Part shown: positions 8,277 through 16,056 of the stretch, piece by piece | Layout: each line of letters opens with the position of its first letter | Numbering within the stretch: the first letter of the stretch is position 1 | Assembly (NCBI RefSeq): GCF_016918015.1 | Contig: NZ_JAERMK010000019.1 | Span: 1 to 64,000, forward strand | Direction of reading: 5' to 3' | Source: Glycomyces sp. YM15 | GTDB taxonomy: Bacteria > Actinomycetota > Actinomycetes > Mycobacteriales > Micromonosporaceae | DNA: 64,000 nt | Made by a program: the position numbers and the translations under genes | The notes under the pieces: generated by a model | Databases searched by the model: none | Told to the model about the DNA's origin: nothing | What the model saw: only the letters and a program-made list of their open reading frames with translations

Positions 8277-9178
8277 ATGGAACGCGACGAACTCGAATGC
8301 TTCTTGATCCTGGCCGAGGAATTGCACTTCGGCCGCACGGCAGTGCGGATGCGGCTCTCCCGCGCCCGCGTCTCCCAGCTCGTCCAGCGCCTCGAACGCC
8401 GCCTCGGCGCGCCCCTCTTCGAACGCACCAGCCGCAATGTGCGCCTCACCGAACTCGGCGCGGGCTTCCGCGAGGAGGTCGAACCGCACCACCGCGCCAT
8501 CGAACGCGCCCTCGCCCGCACCGCCGCGGCCTCGGTGGGACCCTCCGCGTCGGCTTCGTGAACTCCCTCACCGGCGAGATCGCCATCCGCGCCGTCGACC
8601 GGCTGCGCGCCGACCACCCCGAACTGGCCGTGGAGATCTGCGAGACCTCGTTCACCGACCCGTTCGCGCAGCTGCGCGACCGCTACTACGACGTCCAGTT
8701 CATGGAGTTCCCCGTCCGCGAGGACGACCTCGCCAAAGGCCCGACCCTCCTCACCGAGGCCCGCGTCCTGGCCGTCGCCACCGGCCACCCGCTCGCGAGC
8801 CGCCCCTTCCTCACCATGGACGACCTCGCCGAGACCGCCCTCCTCGCGATCGAAGGCGACCTCCCCGACTACCGCCGCGCCCCCGTGCGCACCCCGGACG
8901 GCCGCCCCATCCCCGCCGGGCCCGGCGCCACCAGTCTCCAGGAGGCCCTGATGCTCACGGCCGCAGGCAAAGGCGCGCTCCTCACCGGCGCCCACACCGC
9001 GGCTCACCAGCCGCGGACCGGCATCGCCTACGTCCAGATCCTCGACGCCCCGCCCGTCCGCTACGGCCTCGCCTGGCGCTCGGACGAACACACCGCCGCC
9101 GTCGAAGCCTTCGCCGTCCGCGTCGCCGCCGAGATCGAAGCAGGAGACCGCCTGATCACGGACTTCGCCAACGCCTGA
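8277..9178 (+). pseudogene. LysR-family regulator interrupted by a frameshift
   Basis: The ATG at 8277 follows GGAGGAG. The first 85 codons encode a normal LysR winged helix-turn-helix (MERDELECFLILAEELHFGR, SRARVSQLVQRLERRLGAPLFERTS split over two stretches). That frame stops at 8561. The substrate-binding domain (GTLRVGFVNSLTGEIAIRAV to LITDFANA) is open in another frame to 9178. The switch is near 8533-8537, where TCGGTGGGA would need one more G to restore Ser-Gly-Gly-Thr-Leu. Total length (about 300 residues) is normal after correction. Either the gene is freshly inactivated or the base call is wrong. If dead, the divergent MFS pump has lost its local regulator. Confidence 0.8.
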
Positions 9179-9188
9179 GTTCGGCGCA

Positions 9189-9217
9189 TTGACTTGATAT
9201 TGATTGAAATCTATACT
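9189..9217 (+). promoter_or_regulatory. Near-consensus promoter of the TmpL-like operon
   Basis: TTGACT (9189-9194), a 17-base spacer and TATACT (9212-9217) match the main vegetative sigma-factor consensus unusually well for this genome. The spacer is AT-rich. Just downstream, TGTGAGCGCTACCACA (9226-9241) is an imperfect dyad around AGCGCT that resembles LacI-family operators, close to the expected transcription start. The first gene starts at 9308, so the leader is about 85 bases. Confidence 0.7.
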
Positions 9218-9307
9218 TTCTCTCGTGTGAGCGCTACCACAACGGGCGTGTGCACTGTTCGAAAGGGTTGGGATTCAAGCAAGAAGCAGCGGACTGGAGG
9301 GTGACCT

Positions 9308-10891
9308 ATGCCCGAAGTTGACTACACACCGAAACTCATCAACTACAGAACGAGGAGCGGCGGGCAAGATCCTGCGACAGCCGCATTGGACGCACGGGAT
9401 CGGCGGCTCTTCCGCCAGTTCGGATGGGGCCCCGCTCGGGCCGTTCCCCGAGTCGCGATCCACGAGATGATCGAGACACAAGCGGCCGCAGCGCCTTCGG
9501 CGACGGCCGCCGAGCACCGCGGCGAACGGATCACCTACGGCGAGCTCGAGCGGCACGCCAACCGGCTCGCCGCCCGCCTCGTCAAGGAGGGCGTCCGCCC
9601 CGGCGACCGCGTCGCGCTCGTCGTGCGGCGAGGGATCCCGATGGTGGTCGGCATCCTCGCGATCCTCAAAGCCGGCGCCGCGTACGTACCGCAAGACGCC
9701 AAGATGATCCGGAACCCGGTACTCCGGCACATACTCAGCACCACGCGCAGCACGATCGTGCTCACGCAATCCGATGCGCCCATTGCCATTCCGGCCGGGA
9801 TCCTGGGCATCGACATCGACGAGGCCTGCGCCGAAGGCACCGATGTCCCGGCCCCGCGCATCGACGCCGACCCCGGGCGGGCCTGCTACGTCCTGTTCAC
9901 CTCGGGCACCACGGGTTGCCCCAACGGGGTCGCGGTGACCCACGCGAACCTTGCGAACCTGCTCCTGACCGAACCGGGCGACCTCGGCATCAGGCCGGGA
10001 ACGACGGTCGGCCAGATCCTCAACATCGCGTTCGACATGGCCGCGTGGGAGATCCTCGGCTGCCTCTCGCACGGCGGCACGCTGGTCATCCGCGGCGACG
10101 ACATCGGCGAGACGGCGAGCAGGGTCGAAGTCCTGATCGCGACGCCGACGATCCTGTCCCGGATCGATCCCGACTCATGCGAACGGGTGCGGACCGTGGC
10201 CGTCGCCGGTGAGCCGTGTCCCCGGGCGCTCGCCGACCGATGGGCGCGGCGGTGCACGTTCTACAACGGCTGCGGCCCGACGGAGACCACCATCGTGAAC
10301 ACGATGCAGCGCCACCGCCCGAACGCGCCTCTCACGATCGGCAGGCCGACGCCCAACAACACCGTCTACATCCTCGACGAGCATCGCAATCCGTGCCCGA
10401 TCGGCGAGGTCGGCGAGATGTGGGCGGGCGGCGACGGCGTTTCCGCGGGCTACCTCGCCAACCCCGTGCTGAACGCCGAACGGTATGCGCCCGATCCGTT
10501 CCTCGGCGGTGGCAGGAGCATGTTCCGCACCCGCGACCTGGGGCGATGGACCCTGGACGGCGAGCTCGAGCACTTCGGGCGCACTGACGACCAGGTGAAG
10601 ATCCGCGGCTTCCGGGTCGAGCTCGACGCCGTGTCCGCGGTGCTGGAGGGCGTGCCCGGATGCGTCCGGGCGGCCACGGTCAGACTCGACGACCGCTCGC
10701 TGGCGTCGTTCGTCCAGCCCGCCACCGTCGATCCGGTGCTCGCACGGAAGATCGTGGCCGAGGCCCTGCCGTACTACTGCGTCCCTGAGTCCGTTCACCC
10801 GATGGAAGCGCTCCCGTTGACGGATCGCGGCAAGATCGACAAGCCGCGTCTGCTGCGACTCGCCCGGCTCGGACGGGAGGCGACGGCATGA
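9308..10891 (+). CDS. Stand-alone adenylation (AMP-forming) enzyme
   Basis: 527 residues, with GGAGGGTGACC before the ATG. It is an amino-acid-adenylation-type ANL enzyme: A2-like LAILKAGAAYVPQD, A3 FTSGTTGCPNGVAVTHAN, A5 NGCGPTETTI, A7/A8 RTRDLGRWTLDG and GRTDDQVKIRGFRVE, and A10 LTDRGKIDKPRL with the catalytic Lys. It has no carrier-protein or condensation domain. The usual Lys of the A3 loop (TGxPKG) is Asn here. The stop overlaps the next gene by four bases (ATGA). The pairing with a TmpA-like oxidoreductase matches the domain order of fungal TmpL (AMP-binding, membrane, FAD/NAD). Substrate unknown. The product may be an adenylate handed to the membrane partner or to the crotonase. Confidence 0.88.
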   Translation: MPEVDYTPKLINYRTRSGGQDPATAALDARDRRLFRQFGWGPARAVPRVAIHEMIETQAAAAPSATAAEHRGERITYGELERHANRLAARLVKEGVRPGDRVALVVRRGIPMVVGILAILKAGAAYVPQDAKMIRNPVLRHILSTTRSTIVLTQSDAPIAIPAGILGIDIDEACAEGTDVPAPRIDADPGRACYVLFTSGTTGCPNGVAVTHANLANLLLTEPGDLGIRPGTTVGQILNIAFDMAAWEILGCLSHGGTLVIRGDDIGETASRVEVLIATPTILSRIDPDSCERVRTVAVAGEPCPRALADRWARRCTFYNGCGPTETTIVNTMQRHRPNAPLTIGRPTPNNTVYILDEHRNPCPIGEVGEMWAGGDGVSAGYLANPVLNAERYAPDPFLGGGRSMFRTRDLGRWTLDGELEHFGRTDDQVKIRGFRVELDAVSAVLEGVPGCVRAATVRLDDRSLASFVQPATVDPVLARKIVAEALPYYCVPESVHPMEALPLTDRGKIDKPRLLRLARLGREATA

Positions 10892-12180
10892 CGCAGCTGA
10901 AGAACGAAATCGTCGACGACGTCGAACTCCCGCCGCTCCTCCCGCTCGCGCGGCGCGCCTTCAAACATCCGGCGCTCATGCACTTCAACCGGTTGGCCGC
11001 CATCGTGATCGCGGTGAACCTGGCGGTCCTGATCGCAGTCGTCCCCGAGGGCGTCACGGCCGAGTTCGCCTCGCGCGCTGCGCTGTGCAACTTCGCCTTC
11101 GCGGTGCTCGTCCGCCGCCAGCGCCTCATCAACCTGCTGTTCCGGATGGCGACCGCCGCGCCGGTCACGTGGCCGCTCAAGGTGCGCTGGACGCTGGCGA
11201 AGGTGTATCACTTCGGCGGCATGCACGTCGGCGGAGCGCTCGCGGGCTCGCTGTGGTTCGGCGCGTTCGTCGCACTGGCCACAGTGGAAGGTGCACCAAC
11301 TGATGCGCTGGTGCTGGCGTATCTGCTGGTAGGGATCTTCGCCGCCATGGTGGTGACCACGGTCCCGAAGCTGCGGGCCAGGCACCACAACCGGTTCGAG
11401 CTGGTCCACCGATTCGGCGGCTGGCTGTCGCTGGTGCTGCTGTGGGCCCTCCAGCTCGTGCAGGTCGGGCACAGCGGCGCGCCGCTGCTCTCCACATTGG
11501 AATTCTGGGTGCTGGCGGTCGTCTCCGCCGCGATCATCGCTCCGTGGACGCGGCTGCGCCGCGTCCCGGTGGACATCAAGCGGCCGTCGTCGCATGTGGC
11601 GATCGCGCGGTTCACACACGGCCGCAAGCCCTTCGCCGGCTCCTCGACCGCGATCAGCCGTTCGCCGCTGCTGGAATGGCATTCGTTCGCGAACATCCCC
11701 TCGCCCGGCGAGCACGGCTTCCGGTTGACGATCTCCCGCGCGGGGGACTGGACGGGCCGGTTCATCGACGACCTGCCGTCGCACGTGTGGGTCAAGGGCA
11801 TCACGACCGCGGGCGTGGCGAACATCGAGGTTCTGTTCCGCAAGGTCGTCTACGTGGCCACGGGCAGCGGCATCGGCCCGTGCCTGCCGCACCTGCTGGC
11901 CCAGGAGGTCCCGGCGCTGCTGGTCTGGTCGACGCGCGCGCCGCGCGACACGTTCGGCGACGAGCTGGTCGACGAGATCCTCGCCGTCCAGCCCGAAGCG
12001 CGGATCTGGGACACCGCGCAGCACGGCAAACCCGACATGGTCCGCCTGGCCTGCGCGGCCTACCGCGATTTCGGCGCCGAGGCGGTCATCTGCATCTCGA
12101 ACAAGAAACTCACCTGGCAGGTCGTCCACGGGCTCGAACGCAGGGGCATCCCCGCGTACGGCGCCATCTGGGACTCCTGA
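10888..12180 (+). CDS. TmpA-like membrane FAD/NAD(P) oxidoreductase
   Basis: 430 residues. About six membrane spans lie between residues 30 and 235 ([82 protein letters not shown]). His residues occur at [12 protein letters not shown] and [14 protein letters not shown]. The cytosolic C-terminal half resembles a ferredoxin-reductase module: EWHSFANIP (FAD-binding type), a substrate loop, [18 protein letters not shown] (NAD(P)-binding) and a terminal [10 protein letters not shown] / YGAIWDS region. The best family match I recognise is fungal TmpA/TmpL, flavo-oxidoreductases linked to redox balance and signalling. It sits between the adenylation enzyme and an enoyl-CoA hydratase in one transcript. 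Confidence 0.75.
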   Translation: MTQLKNEIVDDVELPPLLPLARRAFKHPALMHFNRLAAIVIAVNLAVLIAVVPEGVTAEFASRAALCNFAFAVLVRRQRLINLLFRMATAAPVTWPLKVRWTLAKVYHFGGMHVGGALAGSLWFGAFVALATVEGAPTDALVLAYLLVGIFAAMVVTTVPKLRARHHNRFELVHRFGGWLSLVLLWALQLVQVGHSGAPLLSTLEFWVLAVVSAAIIAPWTRLRRVPVDIKRPSSHVAIARFTHGRKPFAGSSTAISRSPLLEWHSFANIPSPGEHGFRLTISRAGDWTGRFIDDLPSHVWVKGITTAGVANIEVLFRKVVYVATGSGIGPCLPHLLAQEVPALLVWSTRAPRDTFGDELVDEILAVQPEARIWDTAQHGKPDMVRLACAAYRDFGAEAVICISNKKLTWQVVHGLERRGIPAYGAIWDS

Positions 12181-12194
12181 GGAAGGCAGACATC

Positions 12195-12959
12195 GTGCGA
12201 CTGAAAATCGAACGCATCGGCCGGGTCGTGCGGGTCCGCCTGCACCGGCCCGAGGTCCTCAACGCCCTCGACGCCGCGCTCATGACCGAGCTGTGCGAGG
12301 CGCTGGCCCCGCTCGACACCGATCCCGGGGTCGGCTGCTTCGTGATCACCGGGTCCGATCGCGCCTTCGCGGCGGGCGCGGACATCACCGAGATGTCCGA
12401 GAAGTCCGCGGCGGACATGATTGCCGAGGACTACTTCGCGGGCTGGGAGTCCTTCGCGGCCTTGCGAACCCCGAAGCTCGCCGCCGTCGCCGGGTACGCG
12501 CTCGGCGGCGGCTGCGAACTGGCGATGATGTGCGACATGATCATCGCGGCCGACAACGCGACGTTCGGGCAGCCGGAGATCACCCTCGGCGTGATCCCCG
12601 GTATCGGCGGCACGCAGCGGCTGACGCGGCTCGTCGGGAAGGCCAAGGCGATGGACATGATCCTCACCGGCCGCCTCATCGACGCGCACGAGGCCGAGCG
12701 CATCGGCCTCGTCTCCCGGGTCGTCCCCGCCGATCGCCTTGCGGCCGAGACGGATGCGATCGCCAAGCAGATCGCTCGGTACGGCAAGCTCGCCGCGATG
12801 GCGGCCCGCGACTGCGTCGACCGGGCCCTCGAGACGGGTCTCGCCGAGGGGATCCGCTACGAGCGCAGGGCGTTCCACGCGCTCTTCGCAACGGAGGACC
12901 AGAAGGAAGGGATGCGCGCCTTCAAGGAGAAGCGGGAGGCGTCGTTCAACGGGAGATGA
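12195..12959 (+). CDS. Enoyl-CoA hydratase/isomerase (crotonase)
   Basis: 254 residues from GTG at 12195, with GAGGAAGG overlapping the upstream stop. It is a typical crotonase: [19 protein letters not shown] (oxyanion region), [16 protein letters not shown] with the first catalytic Glu, and [20 protein letters not shown] with the second. Both hydratase glutamates are present, so an active enoyl-CoA hydratase is likely. The only neighbours in the transcript are the adenylation enzyme and the TmpA-like reductase. This suggests a CoA- or acyl-type substrate for the operon, although the adenylation enzyme looks like an amino-acid type. The annealed dyad at 12966-12992 ends the operon. Confidence 0.9.
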   Translation: MRLKIERIGRVVRVRLHRPEVLNALDAALMTELCEALAPLDTDPGVGCFVITGSDRAFAAGADITEMSEKSAADMIAEDYFAGWESFAALRTPKLAAVAGYALGGGCELAMMCDMIIAADNATFGQPEITLGVIPGIGGTQRLTRLVGKAKAMDMILTGRLIDAHEAERIGLVSRVVPADRLAAETDAIAKQIARYGKLAAMAARDCVDRALETGLAEGIRYERRAFHALFATEDQKEGMRAFKEKREASFNGR

Positions 12960-12965
12960 GCAGAG

Positions 12966-12992
12966 GGGCGCCGCGACCCGGTCGCGGTGCCC
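12966..12992. terminator. Convergent hairpin between crotonase and idi
   Basis: GGGCGCCGCGACC and GGTCGCGGTGCCC pair with one G-T wobble across a very short centre, in the 33 bases between two convergent stop codons. It can serve both transcripts. Confidence 0.55.
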
Positions 12993-13541
12993 TCAACGCT
13001 GCAGGTACCGCTCGACGAGCCCCCACTGCTGCAGCTGCGCGACCTGGAGCCGCGACCAGGGCGACAGGTCGGAGTCCGCTCGCGTCGCCCGGTCGACGTA
13101 CGCGGGCCAGTCGACCCACTCGTGCTCGGCGACCTCCTCGGCGTCCAGGGCGGGCTCGCCCGCGACGCGGCACAGGTAGACCGGGCAGATCTCGTTCTCG
13201 ACCACGCCGTTCGACTCGGCCCGGTACCGGAAGGTCGGCAGCGCGCACACCAGGTCGCGGGCCTCGATCCCGAGCTCCGAGCGCAGTCGCCGGCCGACGG
13301 CCGCCTCCATGAACTCGCCGGGCCCGGGATGCCCGCAGCATGTGTTCGTCCACACCCCCGGGAACGCCCGCTTCCCCAGCGCCCGCCGGGTCACCAGCAG
13401 CCGCCCCTCGGGGTCGAACCCGTAACAGGAGAACGCGAGATGCAGCGGCGTCGCCGCCCCGTGCACCCGGTCCTTGCGTTCGCTTCCGATCGGCGCGCCG
13501 TCCTCGCCGAGCAGCACGACCTTCTCCGTCGCTTCCCTCAC
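12993..13541 (-). CDS. idi: Isopentenyl-diphosphate delta-isomerase, type I
   Basis: 182 residues from GTG at 13541 (VREATEKVVLLGEDG) with a G-rich ribosome site. It is a Nudix-fold IDI: GSERKDRVHG, LHLAFSCYGFDPEGRLLVTRR, the active-site Cys in GVWTNTCCGHP, the Nudix-like Glu-rich helix AAVGRRLRSELGI, and the second catalytic Glu in AEHEWVDWPAY. It interconverts IPP and DMAPP for isoprenoid synthesis in the cytosol. No other isoprenoid gene is adjacent. The open frame extends upstream to 13598, but the extra 19 residues are not family-like. Confidence 0.93.
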   Translation of the reverse strand: MREATEKVVLLGEDGAPIGSERKDRVHGAATPLHLAFSCYGFDPEGRLLVTRRALGKRAFPGVWTNTCCGHPGPGEFMEAAVGRRLRSELGIEARDLVCALPTFRYRAESNGVVENEICPVYLCRVAGEPALDAEEVAEHEWVDWPAYVDRATRADSDLSPWSRLQVAQLQQWGLVERYLQR

Positions 13542-13676
13542 ACACGCCCCCGTAGTCGATCGGGCACCGATGGTATCCCGCCCCTGGGCACCCCGCATCC
13601 GCCATCTGGGACGCCTGCCGCGACGGCGCTAGCATTGGCGGTCTTGCCCCGATTTCCCGCCCGGAGGACACACCGC

Positions 13677-14192
13677 ATGCGACGCCTGTTCAGCTTCCCC
13701 AACCCCGTGAACGAGGTCTCGGCCCGACTCGTCGCCGGGGGCGTGGTCGCCATGAGCGCGGCCGCGCTCGCGTTCCAGCTCGAATGGCTGGTCGCCGTGA
13801 TCGCGCTCGGCTTCATCGCCCGCGTCGCGTCCGGCCCGAGCCTCAGCGTCCTCGGCCAGCTCGTGACCAGGGTCGTCACACCCCGCCTCCCGGCCGCCCC
13901 GAAGATGGTCCCCGGCCCGCCCAAGCGCTTCGCCCAGGGCATCGGCGCGGTCTTCTCCGTCACCGCCGCGCTCCTGCTGCTCGTCTTCGACCTTCCCGTG
14001 GCCGGCTGGTTCGTGCTCGGCGCGCTGACCGTGGCCGCCTCGCTCGAGGCGTTCTTCGCGTTCTGCCTGGGCTGCAAGATCTTCGCCCTGCTCACCCGCG
14101 TCGGGCTCATCCCCGACTCGGTCTGCGAGGCCTGCAACGACATCCAGGCCCGCACCGAGGCGGCCCTGGAACGGGCCGCCGCCTCCAGCTGA
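13677..14192 (+). CDS. DUF4395 membrane protein
   Basis: 171 residues with GGAGG nine bases before the ATG. It starts FSFPNPVNEVSARLVAGGVV, the typical DUF4395 opening. Four membrane spans follow (about 20-38, 40-58, 95-115, 118-140), with a conserved FCLGCKIFALLTRVGLIPDSVCEAC segment in which three cysteines (CLGC and VCEAC) cluster near the last helix. DUF4395 proteins often accompany thioredoxin-like or rhodanese genes and are suspected in thiol metabolism. No such partner is next to it. Function unknown. Confidence 0.8.
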   Translation: MRRLFSFPNPVNEVSARLVAGGVVAMSAAALAFQLEWLVAVIALGFIARVASGPSLSVLGQLVTRVVTPRLPAAPKMVPGPPKRFAQGIGAVFSVTAALLLLVFDLPVAGWFVLGALTVAASLEAFFAFCLGCKIFALLTRVGLIPDSVCEACNDIQARTEAALERAAASS

Positions 14193-14203
14193 ATCTCGGC
14201 GGT

Positions 14204-14683
14204 TCAGTCGCCGCCGCTGCCGTTGTCCAGGGCACTGCCGTTGCCCATGGCGCTGTCGGCGTGCATGGCGCGGAGCAGGGCAGGGAGCCCGGCGGTGAGT
14301 CCGTCGCGTTCGGCCGGCGTCATCGCGGCGGTCCAGCGTTCGTAGCGCTCGTGCAGCACACCGGCGGCGCCGCGGTGGAGTCGCCGTCCCTCCTCGGTGA
14401 TCTCGAGCCGGTAGAGCCGCCGATTCTCCGGGTCGCGCTCGCGTGTGAGCAGGCCGTCCGATTCCAGGTCGGCCACCAGACGGCTGACGCTGCTCTTCTC
14501 CAAGCCGAGGCGCTCGGCGAGCTCGCGCTGGGAGATCCCGGACCGGTGGTCGAGTTCATGCAGCGCGAACAGCTGCGACATGGAAAGGGCCCGTCCGGGG
14601 AACACTGCTTCGAGCAGCGCGAACTCGGCGGTCCGGACGAGGTCCATGAGCAGGTGGTGCAGGTGCTCGGCATCGGCCTTCAT
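14204..14683 (-). CDS. MarR-family transcriptional regulator
   Basis: 159 residues from the ATG at 14683 with GGAGGAG upstream. It shows the MarR winged helix: MSQLFALHELDHRSGISQREL, the recognition helix LGLEKSSVSRLVADLESDGLL, and the wing TRERDPENRRLYRLEITEEGR, with a helical dimer interface at both ends. It is divergent from a methyltransferase. Two GGTTG-N7-CAAC dyads lie between the genes and are its likely operators, giving autoregulation and control of the methyltransferase. Confidence 0.92.
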   Translation of the reverse strand: MKADAEHLHHLLMDLVRTAEFALLEAVFPGRALSMSQLFALHELDHRSGISQRELAERLGLEKSSVSRLVADLESDGLLTRERDPENRRLYRLEITEEGRRLHRGAAGVLHERYERWTAAMTPAERDGLTAGLPALLRAMHADSAMGNGSALDNGSGGD

Positions 14684-14705
14684 CGCCGCTCCTCCCGAAT
14701 CGCAG

Positions 14706-14722
14706 GGTTGTGTGCTGCAACC
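14706..14722. promoter_or_regulatory. MarR operator 1, overlapping methyltransferase -35
   Basis: GGTTG-TGTGCTG-CAACC, a 17-base dyad. It overlaps a promoter facing the methyltransferase: TTGTGT (14708-14713), a 17-base spacer and TAGACT (14731-14736). It has the same spacing as the second site 39 bases away. Confidence 0.6.
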
Positions 14723-14744
14723 ATGCATCGTAGACTGATCTGAA

Positions 14745-14761
14745 GGTTGTAGAGCGCAACT
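14745..14761. promoter_or_regulatory. MarR operator 2, at the methyltransferase leader
   Basis: GGTTG-TAGAGCG-CAACT repeats the GGTTG-N7-CAAC form of the first site. It sits just downstream of the -10 hexamer, 14 bases before the methyltransferase ATG, where binding would block transcription. Attribution to the adjacent MarR protein is inference from position. Confidence 0.55.
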
Positions 14762-14774
14762 ATTGGAGGCCGTC

Positions 14775-15356
14775 ATGCCGCACCGCTCACACCAGCACCA
14801 GCATGGCAGCGGCGCCATCGAGGGGCGCCACAGCGACCACTACGACACGATCGCCCGCCTGTTCGCGAGGCCGTTCTACCGCCGGATGGCCAGGGACATC
14901 GCCGCGCTCGCGCCTCGGGACGCCGCGGTCCTCGACGTCGGCACCGGCCCCGGCATCCTTCTCAGGATGCTCGGCCAGGCCCGGCCCGATCTGCGGCTCA
15001 CCGGCATCGACATCGCCGCCGACATGATCGAGCACGCGAAGCACAACCTCGCCGGGCTCTCGACCCCACCGGACCTGCTCGCCGCCGACGTCGCCGCCCT
15101 GCCGTTCGAAGACGGCCGCTTCGACCTCGTCGTCGCCACCTTCAGCTCCCATCACTGGGAGGACCCCGACGCCGGGGCCGCCGAGATCGTCCGCGTCCTG
15201 CGCAGCGGCGGCCGCCTGCGGATCTACGACTTCCGCGACGCGCCCTTCGACGCGGTGGCCGGCCGGCCCGGGCTCACGAACCTCCAGCGGGCGCCGTTCC
15301 GATCCGTCTGGACCATGTTCATGAAGGCCACCCGCTTCGACGCCACCGCCACCTGA
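14775..15356 (+). CDS. Class I SAM-dependent methyltransferase
   Basis: 193 residues from the ATG at 14775 with GGAGG five bases upstream. The N-terminus is His-rich (MPHRSHQHQHGSG). The Rossmann-fold motifs are VLDVGTGPGILLRMLGQ (motif I, SAM binding), LTGIDIAADMIEHAK, a DVAALPFEDGRFDLVVATFS block and ILRSGGRLRIYDF-like VRVLRSGGRLRIYDF. This is the UbiE/small-molecule methyltransferase group. The substrate is unknown. Control by the divergent MarR regulator suggests a xenobiotic or stress role. Confidence 0.87.
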   Translation: MPHRSHQHQHGSGAIEGRHSDHYDTIARLFARPFYRRMARDIAALAPRDAAVLDVGTGPGILLRMLGQARPDLRLTGIDIAADMIEHAKHNLAGLSTPPDLLAADVAALPFEDGRFDLVVATFSSHHWEDPDAGAAEIVRVLRSGGRLRIYDFRDAPFDAVAGRPGLTNLQRAPFRSVWTMFMKATRFDATAT

Positions 15357-15358
15357 CC

Positions 15359-15915
15359 TCAGCCGGACTTCTCGGTGGTCGCGTGCGAGGTGCCCACCAC
15401 CGGCTTGGACTCGGGTGAGCCGCGCTGGCGCAGGTACACGCTCAGCACGGCGAGCGAGCCCACGGCCAGGAACTCCGACTGCCAGTTCTCCGCGACGTTC
15501 ACGGCGAAATCGCTCGAGGCCACGTACTGGAGCAGCGAGAGCCGCCTGCCGCCCTGCGAACGGCATCCGGCGGTGGCCACCTTCCAGCCCTCCTCGAGCT
15601 CGACGAGGAACAGCAAGTCGTCTTCGGTGCGGGCCAGGGCGCGATCGCCCCACACCTGGACTTCCCCGACCGCGCCGCTCGCCAGCTCCCGCGAGCCCAG
15701 CGACGCCTCGCACGGCTCGCCTTCGGAGGCGAGGATCGCCTCCACGGTCTCCGGTGCGAGCGCGGCGCACGCGGAGCCGCGTCCCCGCGCCCGACCGCCG
15801 TGGTGAACTCCTCGGCCACGGCCGAAGCTCCGGACTCCCGCTGGCCGGTCCCGCAGGCCGCGGCTCCGCAGGGCACTACCAGGCCACATGCGGTGGCGAG
15901 CGTCTTCCGAAACAT
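15359..15915 (-). pseudogene. Conserved actinobacterial lipoprotein interrupted by a frameshift
   Basis: The N-terminus (MFRKTLATACGLVVPCGAAACG, then AVAEEFTTAVGRGD) is a lipoprotein signal and the start of a domain that counts cysteine-bonded GDG-ACxxLAP motifs. The matching continuation (GSACAALAPETVEAILA, EGEPCEASL, GDRALARTEDDLLFLVELEEGWKV) lies in another frame and stops at 15359. The shift is near 15776-15784, where one surplus base in GACGCGGC breaks Gly-Asp-Gly. After correction the protein is about 185 residues, normal for this family of unknown function. Either a recent pseudogene or a sequencing error. Confidence 0.72.
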
Positions 15916-16017
15916 CCCTCCATAGTTCCCCCGGCCCGATCACGGCAAACCGGCCGCCGTGGCGACGCCCGGCCTCTTGACCGCAGGCCAATACATTGAC
16001 AAACTCCGATGTAGTAC

Positions 16018-16034
16018 TTGGGAGCGCTTCCCAA
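16018..16034. promoter_or_regulatory. CebR/CelR-like box before the cellulase gene
   Basis: TTGGGAGCGCTTCCCAA is close to the 14-bp TGGGAGCGCTCCCA operator of CebR/CelR, cellobiose-responsive LacI-family repressors of actinobacterial cellulase genes, but carries one extra T in the right arm. It lies 22 bases before the ATG and 16 bases after TTGACA (15996-16001), so it would block the promoter or early elongation. No CebR gene is in the window. Confidence 0.65.
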
Positions 16035-16056
16035 GCGGATCGACGAAAGGCAGCAC

